A DNA stretch of 64,000 nt from Elysia crispata (taxonomy: Eukaryota > Mollusca > Gastropoda > Plakobranchidae). This document shows positions 52,801-60,004 of the stretch, piece after piece. A program made the position numbers and the translations under genes. Position 1 is the stretch's first letter. Each line of letters starts with the position of its first letter. The notes under the pieces are model-generated. The model was not told the origin of the DNA. It searched no databases and saw only the letters and a program-made list of their open reading frames with translations. The stretch is from assembly GCA_033675545.1 (NCBI GenBank), contig JAWDGP010000891.1:75001-139000 (forward strand), in the 5' to 3' direction.

Positions 52801-55163
52801 ACGGAACTGAAATATATTAAAAACATAACTTACAGATGGAGAATTAATGTATTTACCTTCTTATTTAAAAAAATATATATATACTATCAGCTTACATGGT
52901 AAATCAAAATTTGAATGGTCATTATTCATCTCTTCTAAAGTGTGTGTCAAATGAATGCAAAATTAATTTTCTGCAAATAATGGCATCAAGCCATAGATTT
53001 AAAAATCAAATCATACTTGAGATCAGATGAGTCCTGGCAAAAAAAAACCTGAAGAGAATGATTAGACGCATTGCTTTTCTCTTCAAACATTTTGAAATTG
53101 GGCATCAGTTCAAGATTTAAGCCTTAAACACATATGCTCTAATTTATATATGGTTTCCACATCTAATTGGCACTAGAACCGGCTTTGGATATTGAAAAGA
53201 GATATGAACATAACTGCTATAAGAATTTTTGTTTTTTTAAATACATGTAATAAAGAAATTTTTCATATTACCTTATCATGAAATTTCAATTTCTGTACAA
53301 TAAGCTTGCAGTAGTTGGCTATAAGCTTTCCATAGCCTTCTTTCAAATGACCCTGAAACATAACATTAGTCATGTATGATGGCTTTCTAAACTATGAAAT
53401 GTGAAAAAAAATAACTCACATTATTAGGCCTCAGCAGTAGAGAAAATGCAAGAAAAGAAATTACCGATATTTTAATTTCATGAAACTCAAAGATGATACA
53501 AATATCCAAACTAGCATAAATTCTATTTCAAGCCTTTCAAACTCTACTAAATAGTCTTAAACCATCCACACTGCCAAAAAGGAAATAAGGAAACTTAAAT
53601 ACAGATTAAAGCTTTTAAAACCACACATATTCATAACATTTCTCTTGAGCTTCATCTCAATGGAAATCCAGCACCTCTTTCATTCTTCTTTTCATAATGT
53701 GTAAAACTCACCCACAGTTTGCCTAAGTCATGAATCTGTGCTTATGTGTAAAACTCACCCACAGTTTGCCTAAGTCATGAATCTATGCTTATGTGTAAAA
53801 CTCACCCACAGTTTGCCTAAGTCATGAATCTGTGCTAATGTGTAAAACTCACCCACAGTTTGCCTAAGTCATGAATCTGTGCTAATATGTAAAACTCACC
53901 CATAGTTTGCCTAAGTCATGAATTTGTGGTAATATGTAAAACTCACCCATAGTTTGCCTAAGTCATGAATTTGAGCCTGATATCTTACAGAGTGGCGAAC
54001 AACCTATGCAACAATAAAAATGGTTACATTACACAAAACAAAATTTGCATAAAGCAAAATAACATTTACAACAAAAACAATGGTATAACCACCGTAAGGA
54101 TGTAACCCATCTCATTTTACTCTCTACAAGATTCTTAGTGAATATGATACATGAACAAAACTCTGGAGAAGTAGTGTTTATTTTGTAAACAGTGCATAAA
54201 AAAGAAGAAGAAAGGAACTTTGTAACTGTTGGCAAGTTATCTTACTGCTATTTGTGTTGTTGAAATTTCATTTTTTTTACCATAAGATTTCTGCTCGTAT
54301 CATCATATGATTGAAATGAGTGAAGCAACAGATTTTTGATCATCAACAAATATGATTGTGAGTAATGACCTTGGATCATCATAAAAATGAGTTACTTTCC
54401 TTTACATAAAAAAAATTAAATCAAATTTGATTTTGTTTTGTCTTTGATATTTGAAGGTAATTAACTTTCATAGTGTCAAAAATTTCTTGAAAAAGGAGAA
54501 ACACATTAAGAAGAGTAAATGAAAATGGCAAATGACATTTTCTATCTTCCTGCAGTTTGAAATTGTGCTAAATTCAACCTCATCCTTTGAAACTTATTAT
54601 GTCAAAGCATAATGTGTGGGAGACAGTCTGACTTTACCAGGATGTTTTGACCCTTTCATCAATGAATCCCATAAATCTTTCCAAAAATATTGAAAATTCC
54701 ATATCGTAGAAGATGTTTAGGTTTTCAAATATCCAGGGCTAACAAACTTAATAAATGTTCTCATTCAAAAAGTTCCCAATGGATAATTTGCTGTAATCAG
54801 TTTATTTGGACAGTTTCAAAACTGGTAGTGACTGATTTTTTTTTTAAGTAACAAAAGATAAACTGGTTTGGGCGAATATAACTACACAAAGGATCAAGAA
54901 CAGATCAATATGACAATTTTATTAAAATTCGGGCAAGATAAACTCAAAACGTCTGAAATACTTATAGAATTTTCCCTGCATAGTTGTGAGAAAGTTTTAA
55001 GTGAAACCTTGAGGCCTTACGTTTGCATGTCCATCTCTCATGATCTTGTGGACCATTTGAAGAAACTTCCAGCACACTATGGGGTTGGCCTGGACAGGCA
55101 TCTTGGAGGCAATGGTCCAGAACATATTGCCTCCCTGGTCTTGAAACGTTCCCAGGATGGCAT
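22800..55163 (-). CDS. HIP1: Huntingtin-interacting protein 1 / HIP1R (Sla2 family) endocytic adaptor, 5' partial
   Basis: This protein links clathrin-coated pits to actin. In the family the N-terminal ANTH domain binds phosphoinositides, the central coiled coil dimerises and binds clathrin light chain, and the C-terminal I/LWEQ (THATCH) module binds F-actin. Thirty minus-strand exons were read by hand from homology, AG/GT junctions and phase. They total about 2995 nt, close to the family's roughly 1000-1070 residues. Diagnostic segments include NPIVCWKFLQMVHKIMRDGH (ANTH), LPPDTLFGHRDRF, SNLQYFKHLVQVPHLP, the coiled-coil opening LIERLQREIRLLKEEL, and the THATCH segments DFYKKNHRWTEGLLSAAKAV and HEIAASTAQLV. 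All tested junctions are phase-consistent, from exon 6 onward without exception. Odd points: the start exon is not visible, the mid-ANTH segment (expected to contain a conserved CRLAPLI-like stretch) is unresolved, and several introns carry transposons or tandem arrays. Mollusc genomes probably have one ortholog of vertebrate HIP1 and HIP1R, so I do not choose between them. Confidence 0.96.
24350..24463 (-). CDS. HIP1: HIP1 exon 29, C-terminal latch helix
   Basis: 114 nt, phase 0/0, IRVMELECNLEKERKKLGEL then RKQHYTLAGEAEGWEINE. This is the conserved latch/dimerisation helix (LE.ER.KLGELRK.HY). Donor gtcagt. Confidence 0.97.
25199..25260 (-). CDS. HIP1: HIP1 exon 28, I/LWEQ domain
   Basis: 62 nt, LMDFSSMSLHQTKKMEMQCQ, matching MDFSSMTLTQIKRQEMDSQ. 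Acceptor ccacag, donor gtgaaa. Confidence 0.95.
25497..25726 (-). CDS. HIP1: HIP1 exon 27, I/LWEQ domain core
   Basis: 230 nt, 76 residues with GQGKFEEIMACAHEIAASTA, QLVVSSKVKAD, and a VNQATGNVVASAKAAAEIVE helix. Strongest match in the gene. Donor gtgagt after a Gln codon plus one base. Confidence 0.97.
26602..26702 (-). CDS. HIP1: HIP1 exon 26, I/LWEQ domain
   Basis: 101 nt, GTTSVADFYKKNHRWTEGLL then SAAKAVGWGATTL. Carries the signature F Y..N.RWTEGL(I/L)SAAKAVG. Acceptor tttatag, donor gtaagg. Confidence 0.97.
27056..27118 (-). CDS. HIP1: HIP1 exon 25, I/LWEQ domain
   Basis: 63 nt, AIKVLVEKSRDLQREIVVSG then R. The LQREIV motif is diagnostic of THATCH domains. Donor gtaagt. Confidence 0.96.
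27703..27792 (-). CDS. HIP1: HIP1 exon 24, I/LWEQ domain
   Basis: 90 nt, phase 0/0, DMLHKTREDNSGVNLEVNEN then ILGSCTELMK. Family equivalent is the VKLEVNERILGCCTSLMQ helix. Confidence 0.95.
28158..28336 (-). CDS. HIP1: HIP1 exon 23, upstream helix and start of I/LWEQ
   Basis: 179 nt, 59 residues with QVESSIQCLMKLGDGLLPKM and VKAEEIGDMLENEMAGMTQA. Corresponds to the regulatory upstream helix and first THATCH helix (GEELLPRG..IK.EELGDLV..EM). Confidence 0.95.
28682..28747 (-). CDS. HIP1: HIP1 exon 22
   Basis: 66 nt, LTNECRSAGKAGITWLENLK then N. Matches LTEACKQYGRETLAYLASL of human HIP1. Confidence 0.93.
29210..29317 (-). CDS. HIP1: HIP1 exon 21
   Basis: 108 nt, METAVSITTGFSYHLSECIV then QGFATSHAAQIEPGE. 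Acceptor gcaccag chosen because it gives the correct phase; an AG 14 nt further inside would also be in phase only with loss of conserved length. Confidence 0.88.
29692..29775 (-). CDS. HIP1: HIP1 exon 20
   Basis: 84 nt, DYLLLRANTVLEYLNKGQAL then EDIRSDIQ. Helical region aligned with the LLSTVTSISSCIEQL stretch. Phase-consistent with exons 19 and 21. Confidence 0.92.
30681..30770 (-). CDS. HIP1: HIP1 exon 19, end of coiled-coil region
   Basis: 90 nt, GTIDESIKMIQDAVEQGDNP then AHSASTCSA. Corresponds to the family's AEQVIQDALNQLEEP region at the coiled coil/THATCH junction. Donor gtgagc. Confidence 0.93.
31372..31545 (-). CDS. HIP1: HIP1 exon 18, coiled coil
   Basis: 174 nt, AQLAELREKLAETEVRKDCL then a second heptad stretch ending NTWIKRLLS. 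Acceptor cctctcag, donor gtaagt. Confidence 0.94.
31859..32078 (-). CDS. HIP1: HIP1 exon 17, coiled coil
   Basis: 220 nt, 73 residues (DLESRLQGLEESQTQLETDL ... SLAERTNSEARL). Strong coiled-coil composition. Acceptor catcag, donor gtgagc. Confidence 0.94.
32340..33400. other. Intron segment of atypical composition, unassigned
   Basis: Less AT-rich and less homopolymeric than neighbouring HIP1 intron DNA, with a 68-codon plus-strand ORF (33180-33386) of no recognisable family. It may be an old transposon insertion. I found no terminal repeats. Confidence 0.3.
33727..33771 (-). CDS. HIP1: HIP1 exon 16, coiled coil
   Basis: 45-nt exon, phase 0/0, encoding VSGLDYFYEGWQKSQ between acceptor ctctcag and donor gtaaga. 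Aromatic residues interrupt the heptads. Confidence 0.85.
34298..34321. repeat. Poly-G run
   Basis: G-rich homopolymer with two A interruptions following an A-run; in a HIP1 intron just before the 29-bp minisatellite. Confidence 0.9.
34420..35493. repeat. 29-bp minisatellite, about 37 copies, in HIP1 intron
   Basis: Consensus unit is roughly accacaatcattgactggct followed by ctacaggga, with variant units (for example TTAAAGGAT and a deletion at about 34919). The array reaches to about 10 bases from the donor of HIP1 exon 15 and fills most of that intron's first kilobase. Confidence 0.96.
35503..35640 (-). CDS. HIP1: HIP1 exon 15, coiled coil
   Basis: 138 nt, phase 0/0, 46 residues starting ESQLEVNRMVEEKKMVQDNL. 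The acceptor side has a C-rich pyrimidine tract. The donor gttagc is followed within about 10 nt by the 29-bp minisatellite. Confidence 0.93.
35673..35755 (+). other. G-rich tract with quadruplex-forming pattern
   Basis: Four or more runs of at least three G separated by short loops on the plus strand. On the transcribed (minus-sense) strand of HIP1 it is a C/T-rich tract upstream of the exon 15 acceptor, so it may partly serve as the pyrimidine tract. Confidence 0.6.
37430..39140 (-). pseudogene. piggyBac transposase (DDE_Tnp_1_7), degenerate
   Basis: Starting at about 39140, an acidic N-terminus leads to a WTGVEPPESVDLPIDF-like segment, then FLTEIVRQTNQYA, EMRCYLGLIFAMGKKTLSNY and FSKNMSYCHFALTRRMLHLN, typical of the family. 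The frame breaks at about 38410, where the first catalytic motif should be: the expected IDE reads IE followed by a stop. The second motif appears as LYTDHLYTRP, Asp present (about 38175). The third reads YMGGVNLADKK, with Asn where the family has Asp (about 37900). A C-terminal Cys/His-rich finger (CYVC ... CPICQVGVHEKC) ends at about 37480. Two of three catalytic aspartates are therefore altered and the frame is broken, so the copy should be inactive. Confidence 0.88.
39396..39456. repeat. Subterminal palindromes of the piggyBac element
   Basis: Two near-identical palindromic words, tgccgattatatcggca and gtgccgatttaatcggc, lie about 40 bp apart next to the right terminal repeat. The position suits transposase-binding subterminal repeats; that role is inference. 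Confidence 0.6.
40061..40129 (-). CDS. HIP1: HIP1 exon 14, coiled coil
   Basis: 69 nt, phase 0/0, encoding HDTNSKQLSALKKTLEEKDQ, then VLK. Heptad-like pattern. The intron after it hosts the piggyBac element. Confidence 0.9.
40573..40661 (-). CDS. HIP1: HIP1 exon 13, coiled coil
   Basis: 89 nt encoding QAKASQEKFQKMKDIYSKLR, then DEHVVLLRN. Aligns with the family's ERYSKLKEKYSELVQNHADLLRKN segment. Donor gtatgt. Confidence 0.93.
41029..41089 (-). CDS. HIP1: HIP1 exon 12, coiled coil
   Basis: 61 nt, ENEELKKNIDPLKTDAESAE, donor gtgagt, ends one base into a codon completed by exon 13. Confidence 0.9.
41756..41921 (-). CDS. HIP1: HIP1 exon 11, start of coiled coil
   Basis: 166 nt encoding 55 residues beginning DFLIERLQREIRLLKEELG. 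This is the conserved opening of the coiled coil, which in human HIP1 (HLIERLYREI) contributes to clathrin light chain binding. Acceptor tctgcag, donor gtagga. Confidence 0.95.
43344..43387 (-). CDS. HIP1: HIP1 exon 10, Pro-rich linker
   Basis: 44 nt, acceptor ctgcag, donor gtcagt, encoding AAAEPPPPEPEVDE. Leaves two bases that join exon 11 to form an Arg codon. Confidence 0.9.
43738..43875 (-). CDS. HIP1: HIP1 exon 9, acidic linker with clathrin-box-like motif
   Basis: 138 nt, phase 0/0. Starts DPPNFLIASDFTKHVKP (family: PPNFL..S), then a Glu/Pro-rich run and NLIDMSMPE. LIDMS sits where human HIP1 has its LMDMD clathrin-binding motif, although the final acidic residue is Ser here. Confidence 0.94.
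44560..44929. other. Intron segment of atypical composition, unassigned
   Basis: Relatively GC-rich block immediately left of the MITE, with a 74-codon minus-strand ORF (44620-44844) lacking any known motif. Possibly an old repeat. Confidence 0.25.
44934..45175. mobile_element. Probable piggyBac-like MITE
   Basis: A 242-bp stretch lies between TTAA at 44930-44933 and TTAA at 45176-45179. Its ends are imperfect inverted repeats: CTCTTTCTATG on the left and, reading inward from the right, CTCGTTTTATG (9 of 11 matching). It has no transposase and differs from the ends of the element at 36897-39469. The short 62-codon plus-strand ORF inside it has no recognisable domain. Confidence 0.5.
46021..46096 (-). 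CDS. HIP1: HIP1 exon 8, end of ANTH domain
   Basis: 76 nt, acceptor ttttcag, donor gtaagt, encoding LKDFYLKCSNLQYFKHLVQV, then PHLPD. Corresponds to the last ANTH helix (SNLQYFKRLIQIPQLP in human HIP1). A longer overlapping frame here is a shadow. Confidence 0.95.
46673..46730 (-). CDS. HIP1: HIP1 exon 7, ANTH domain
   Basis: 58 nt, acceptor cctcag, donor gtgagt, encoding LPPDTLFGHRDRFLVCYK, a highly conserved ANTH segment. Enters and leaves mid-codon, matching exons 6 and 8. Confidence 0.94.
48065..48130 (+). mobile_element. Possible tRNA-derived SINE fragment
   Basis: A TAGCTCGCTAAAA A-box-like word (48070) and a GTTCGAAAC B box (48107) are spaced about as in a tRNA, but the surroundings are AT-rich and the tail is not clear. 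Confidence 0.3.
50195..50229 (-). CDS. HIP1: HIP1 exon 6, short ANTH exon
   Basis: 35 nt with acceptor tttcatag and consensus donor gtaagt, encoding LLCVFIKMKSF and ending in G. Both ends have the phase required by exon 7, which completes a Gly codon before LPPDTL. It corresponds to the VKLLFKLHS helix. Confidence 0.6.
50268..50357 (-). CDS. HIP1: Candidate HIP1 exon, divergent ANTH helix (uncertain)
   Basis: 90 nt between a weak acceptor (cttaag) and donor gttgtt. It reads YDHLEKLVFLRNKLLLEIS at its end and leaves two bases that complete a codon with exon 6. Position and hydrophobic pattern suit the ANTH CRLAPLI helix, but the normally near-invariant residues are absent. Confidence 0.3.
50478..50870 (+). 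mobile_element. tRNA-derived SINE in HIP1 intron
   Basis: The head resembles a tRNA gene with an A box (tagttcagtagttagag, about 50487) and a B box (ggttcaaattc, 50531-50541). A non-tRNA body follows, with an AT-rich tail of TAAA repeats ending at about 50870. It is in antisense orientation to HIP1. Confidence 0.8.
50991..51034 (-). CDS. HIP1: Candidate HIP1 exon, mid-ANTH (uncertain)
   Basis: After acceptor gaacag the in-phase reading is LSLLISSANSMLNS, which resembles the serine-rich turn preceding the conserved CRLAPLI segment in ANTH proteins. The phase matches exon 5. However, a stop follows and no GT donor is seen (only a weak GC), so this may be a decayed or chance exon. Confidence 0.25.
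52054..52115 (-). CDS. HIP1: HIP1 exon 5, ANTH domain
   Basis: 62 nt with a strong pyrimidine-rich acceptor (cttgtaccag) and donor gttagt, encoding FEFSIDMLDYMDDILTLQHA. Matches the FQLTVEMFDYLE helix of human HIP1. Ends with one base of the next codon. Confidence 0.92.
52730..52806 (-). CDS. HIP1: HIP1 exon 4, ANTH domain
   Basis: 77 nt encoding FRGIPGNLMMTDEQYYKICG, then ADVNN; ends with two bases of a codon at donor gtgaga. Corresponds to the family's FPGNL ... DVNN segment. Confidence 0.92.
53272..53352 (-). CDS. HIP1: HIP1 exon 3, ANTH domain
   Basis: 81 nt, phase 0/0, encoding the GHLKEGYGKLIANYCKLIVQ stretch that aligns with the GHL..GYG helix of ANTH. Acceptor tttcag, donor gtaata. 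Confidence 0.94.
53699..53980 (-). repeat. 47-bp tandem array, six copies, derived from HIP1 exon 2 and its donor
   Basis: Units begin at 53699, 53746, 53793, 53840, 53887 and 53934, exactly 47 bp apart. The sixth unit overlaps the authentic end of exon 2. On the gene strand each unit carries the 24 coding bases for IHDLGKLW followed by gtgagt, and at least three carry CACAG directly before those bases. Confidence 0.95.
53947..54003 (-). CDS. HIP1: HIP1 exon 2, ANTH domain
   Basis: 57 nt, phase 0 on both sides, encoding VVRHSVRYQAQIHDLGKLW. The donor is gtgagt. Its last 24 coding bases and donor are the source of the 47-bp tandem array that follows. Confidence 0.93.
55021..55163 (-). CDS. 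HIP1: HIP1 exon 1 (first visible), ANTH domain
   Basis: Acceptor tgttcag and donor gtaagg bound 143 nt. The exon begins with two bases of a split codon, so an upstream exon must exist. It encodes an ILGTFQDQGGNMFWTIASKM segment, then NPIVCWKFLQMVHKIMRDGH, the most conserved part of the ANTH N-terminal half. Confidence 0.95.
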
Positions 55164-56540
55164 CTGAACACAGCCGTTAAGGATCTTGGCAACGATGCAT
55201 TGTTCACGTAAACTAAAAATTTGAACTACATGTATACTCATCGCAACATGCAATGACTACCATAGTGTCATGGTCGGCACATGTAATAAATCATCTATAC
55301 ATAACGATCTTATAGATTGTATTTTAATCACATTATCTGTTGAACTAGATACTTATTTCAATCCTAATCCGAAGTCATATTACAAATGAACACTGTTTCG
55401 TTGTTTGTTTGTTGTGAAGATAGCAGCCAATCATATACGAGCTAAGCGGAGTGAGAAGGTACTCAATAGTCCTCATGAAAAGTTGAGACGGAAAACTTAG
55501 TCAGTGGACCTATAACTCTCGAAGAAAACAGGCCGATTTAGAAAGAAGGGAGACATCACAGAAATAGCTCTTTGGCAGCTTTGAGCTCTAAACTGTGTAG
55601 AATATTTTACTCCTATGAGAGATAGCATAAATCTTATTCTAAATTAACTTCAACTCGAGAGATCTAAGAAATCATTGACGATAGATTTTCAACAGCTTTG
55701 TAAAGTGTATCCCAATTCTAATTTCGTTTAAAGAAAGTGGAAAGCTGTAATTATTATATTCTAAGTCATTATTGACTATACATTACCATATAGAGCACAA
55801 GTCTTAGAGACACGAACTGTTAACCATAAATTCTATATTAAGGTGCTTGATTTGTTAACCACAAATTCTATATTACTGTGCTTGATTCAAGATATATATT
55901 GATTACTGTTTGTGAAGTTACTGGTCGCAAATCTGGAGAATACTGTGTATTGAACTCAATCTCCATCAAACATTCATGTGAATTACATTTCTTGGATTTA
56001 CTTATCGTATATTAAAGAAAGCACTGATTTTACGGTGGACTTACGTCTCTTTACTTTCACCATACGGTACTATCGTGACTTGTGAGTTTTTTTTTTGTAC
56101 TAACTACCTCACTATCGTGACAATAAGTTTGCAACCAAGCAATTGCCGTTAGAAGTAAGTTTTGGACCTTTCTTTTATAATTCAGCCTCACACTAGTTAA
56201 AAAACATGCTTACAGCAGCCACATGCACCAACATGAGAGATCAGTGATTAGGTTGTGTTAAACTTACAGTGTCATTCGTATGCATTTTGTACTGTCTTCT
56301 TATGACTTTCGAGTTTAATAAGCGTATTCTTTAGGATCAATAGCAATCATTGATAAGAGCATGGCCTCGAAGGAAAAAAGATTCTTTAGATTGTTCAATT
56401 GCTTGGTCACTAGGACTATGAGCAAAATGGTCCCGATACTCCTTTTTCGTATATTTCGTACATTTCACTAAAAAGTTAAGAATTATTAATATATTCTATG
56501 CTGCAGTTTAAGAGGGTCGGTCATTGGTTGGAAATTGTAG
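55164..56540. other. No gene recognised upstream of the first visible HIP1 exon
   Basis: Since exon 1 opens mid-codon, this is HIP1 intron if the start exon lies further upstream. No ANTH N-terminal segment (expected to end in a KEKHAR-like motif) was found here or up to 64000. Confidence 0.5.
55825..55896. repeat. 36-bp tandem duplication
   Basis: The word ttaaccataaattctatatt occurs twice with period about 36, each followed by a gtgcttgatt segment. Lies in the DNA upstream of the first visible HIP1 exon. Confidence 0.7.
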
Positions 56541-56562
56541 TGTCTCACAGCAGATCAACATC

Positions 56563-56874
56563 GAGCAGGATCACCATTGGTAGAGAAAGATAAGAAATGT
56601 CAAGCAGGAACACCATCGGTAGAGAAAGGTAAGAATTGTCAAGCAGGAACATCACTGGTAGAGAAAGATAAGAACTATCGAGCAGGAACACCGCTGGTAG
56701 AGAAAGGTCAGAACTGTTAAGGAGGAACACCATTGGTAGAGAAAGGTAAGAACTGTTGAGGAGGAACACCACTGATAGAGAAAGGTAAGAACTGTTGAGG
56801 AGGAACACCACTGATAGAGAAAGATAAGAACTGTCGAGGAGGAACACCATTGGTAGAGAAAGGTAAGAATTGTT
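56563..56874. repeat. 39-bp tandem array, eight copies
   Basis: Eight units of exactly 39 bp with few substitutions. Because 39 is divisible by 3, a repetitive 101-codon frame stays open on the minus strand (VFLLDSSYLSLSM-like units), which I regard as an artefact of the repeat. Most plus-strand units contain AAAGGTAAGAA, a consensus splice-donor sequence. Confidence 0.95.
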
Positions 56875-57479
56875 GAGCTTAAAGTGAAAGTTAAAGCTCA
56901 GCTGAAGTTATGGTGAATTCTCAGTACAAATGGACATATAATACTTCCTAACTGGCCAAACGTGTGGTCATCCTCCTCCTGGCCACATTATGTAGGGATT
57001 GTGGGGGTTACCTTCAATACAGTATGGATCTTCCCATTGTATACTGAGAGTTTTTTTTTTCTTGACGCTCAAATGGGCACTTATGAATTCTTGCAAGGCA
57101 ATGAATCTCTGAACACTTTCTCCCTATTGACATTATCTTATAAGGAACGTTCAGAAGCAACCATAAAAGATTAGGGAAGCAGAGATCAAACTCTTTCCCA
57201 GTATTGGCAAAAAAAAAAAAAAAAAAAAATTTAAAAAAAATCTGTTTTTCGTCGTCTCAGCTCCTCTTTGACAGTCTACAGCAGCGATATAAAAGCCTGC
57301 CCGTATTTTGCTAAGAATCCAAGCGGCCAGTAACATATCAACAATAGCTGTGGGCGCCGCCTTAAGGAGGTGTGTGAGAGACGCTCTTAGTGTGGCTCTC
57401 TTCACAGTGATGTGGATATTCAAAGAGTCAAAACGGGGGACAAACTACGTGGACTGCCACTGTCTGGAAAGAGAGTAAA

Positions 57480-57620
57480 GGTTTAGATCATGAATGCCAG
57501 AACGAAAGACAAATAGGGCCTACATAATCAATAGAGTACAAAATAGTAAAGGGGTTTGAACCCAAGCTTTCTACGGCACCCACCGCCTTGCTGGGTTGTT
57601 GACAGTCTTGTGGGATTGTA
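57480..57620 (-). mobile_element. Possible tRNA-derived SINE remnant
   Basis: On the minus strand a B-box word GGGTTCAAACCCC (about 57550) follows a tRNA-like stem region (aaggcggtgggtgccgtaga). The A box is poor, so this is tentative. Confidence 0.3.
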
Positions 57621-58661
57621 GCTCCGATCTCATTTGAAAGCTATTTTTCCGTCTTTCGTTTTATAGATGGATCATCAGCTAAGTACGGAGTGGTGATCGC
57701 TCTAGAAACGGAAACTGACTTTTTGACTATCATTCTCTTGCCATTATGACTTTTTTCTGCTTTGAGGGAATTTGAACGTCTCCTATGTATATCGAAAAGT
57801 CTAATACCGACATTTCTCAGACTATTTCATGATTTTTTGCAAATCACCAATTTATACGGTTAGATCCTTAAATCATACTTTACCTGCCCAAGCTTTTAGT
57901 TCTACCATTGTAGCTGACTTCTCTTACTTTCTATTCCTCTTTACAACGCAAAGTTTATACCTTCAACTATCATTCTTTTTGAATGAAGCAGAAGCTAAGA
58001 CTGGCCAAAGTTTGAAGACCAGACATAACGACTAACACCTTGCTCTTGCAGGCGCGAGAAGCTGCAGGTAAATCTGCCAGCTTGGTGCGACAGCTGCAGA
58101 AGCCGAGATATAGGAGGTACCAGACGCTCTGTTCGGCCACGAGTCTCCCTCACAGAAGCCAAACTTGAAACATAGACCCAGTAGAGCGATTGGCGTGGCC
58201 CTAATACATAAAAGTGTCGATTTACTTGTAGACTCATAAGCAAGCGTCTTCTGCTTCATGATGAGGAATAATTTTTTTTTAAAAAGTAGAGCCGTACTTA
58301 CACCGGAAAAAGCCTTATCATAATAAAGCAAAATCTAGCCCATGAAACCTCCATAACACAAGCCCCTCGGGGCAACACGAAAAAGACCAGTTTTCTCGCT
58401 TATTCCCCTTCATACTAAGAGATCTGCCCACTCCACATTGCTCTAATTTGGATGTTGCTTGTTTCTACAATAGATGTGTGTTATTTGCAGGCTGCCGTTT
58501 ATGAAAGGAGGGTTTATGTCGTTAACAGATCCGGTAGGGGATCGCACCTATTGAGTATCACGCGTTCTGGGTTACATAGATTTCAGAGGATACCTGTACA
58601 GTAACCACCAAACATCCTAACAGCTGTGGTATTTAAAAATTAAAAGGGGAAAAGGGAGGAG

Positions 58662-58663
<2 letters not shown>

Positions 58664-58736
<73 letters not shown>
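58664..58736. repeat. (GA)n microsatellite
   Basis: Pure GA tract of about 36 repeats. A second, shorter one with an adjoining G-rich run lies at 59014-59063. Confidence 0.97.
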
Positions 58737-58738
<2 letters not shown>

Positions 58739-59010
58739 TTACTGACGAAACAGATTGGTTGTTTTAAAACTTATTTATTACTCATCTCCTCTCGAATAAA
58801 TCGCGGTATATCACTGTGATGCAAAACACGCTCGCAATGGAAACTGAAATTCTCCTCTTAAGCCACGGGGCTTTGAAAAAAATTAAATTAAGAAAATACT
58901 ACAAAAAGTTCCGTTCTCCAGAGTGTCTTGTGTAGGGCTAGCTGGCCTCCACCACTCACTGCCCTGGAACTAATGCAATAAGATTCTTCCGTAAAAGGTC
59001 GAGAGAGACA

Positions 59011-59013
<3 letters not shown>

Positions 59014-59051
<38 letters not shown>

Positions 59052-59063
59052 AGGGTGGGGGGG
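59014..59063. repeat. (GA)n followed by poly-G
   Basis: GA dinucleotides (59014-59042) run into a G-rich stretch with single A/T interruptions. Confidence 0.9.
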
Positions 59064-59221
59064 AGAAATGAAAATTCCTCTAATTTCAAGTTGGCTCTCC
59101 ATCAGTCTAAGCACGATGCTTGAAGGGTGTTCCTGATTTAAATTATGATGAAAAAATGAAACAGAATGAACAAAAAGCGTAATATATATATATGAGAAAC
59201 CGTCGATAAACGGTTGTGGAT

Positions 59222-59267
59222 TGTACTAGTAGTTGTAGTGCCAGTAGCAGTTGTAGTAGTAGTTGTT

Positions 59268-59323
<56 letters not shown>

Positions 59324-59392
59324 TGTAGTAGCAGTAGTAGCAGTAGTAGTAGTAGTAGTAATTTTAGTAGTAGTAATTTTAGTAGTAGTAGT

Positions 59393-59478
<86 letters not shown>

Positions 59479-59540
59479 CAGTAGCAGCAGCAGCAATAGT
59501 AGCAATAGTAATAGTAGCAGCAATAGCACTAGCAGCAGTA
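59222..59540. repeat. (TAG)n/(CAG)n trinucleotide tract
   Basis: About 320 bp of GTA/TAG repeats with a central pure CAG block at about 59393-59421 and TTT interruptions at about 59361 and 59379. Three overlapping homopolymeric ORFs (poly-Ser, poly-Val, poly-Leu) are artefacts. Confidence 0.97.
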
Positions 59541-60004
59541 AAAGCTCTAAAACTTAAAGTTCTCTGAGAATCCAGAGATTCATGGGGCGAGACGGAGAGA
59601 CAGGCCCGGGTTTCGGTGTGCGGTAAATATCAAGATGCCTAGAGGAGAGCGGAAATTAGCGCCAGTACAGACTAACTCTGCAACCCTTGGCTTGGCGGAT
59701 AGACTGTCATACAACATAGACACCTACTGTGGACACACAACTTACAGAGGGAAACGAAAAAAAAAAGCCAAACAAAACTCTCCCTGATGACATTCGCTCA
59801 GTGGCTAGAACGATCGTAGACTCGATGGCGTATGAGAAAGGAAAGAATAGATTCGTCATAATATATAATATACATACATGTAGGGAGGCTGGTATAGATC
59901 TTTTATTTATTTGTGGCAGTAGCAGTAGCAGTAGGCCTTTAGAACTGATCTTTATTGTGTCAATTATGAGCGTGTGGGTGGAGCCACGTGCGCTTCTAGC
60001 TTGT

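Noticed and set aside
57151-57423. 90-codon minus-strand ORF
   Set aside because: No recognisable domain; interrupted by a poly-A/T run and not phase-compatible with HIP1 exon 1.
57995-58331. Two overlapping minus-strand ORFs (82 and 99 codons)
   Set aside because: Different frames of the same sequence, no known motif, and no ANTH N-terminal similarity.
59143-59567. Long poly-Leu, poly-Ser and poly-Val ORFs
   Set aside because: Translation of the (TAG)n repeat in different frames.
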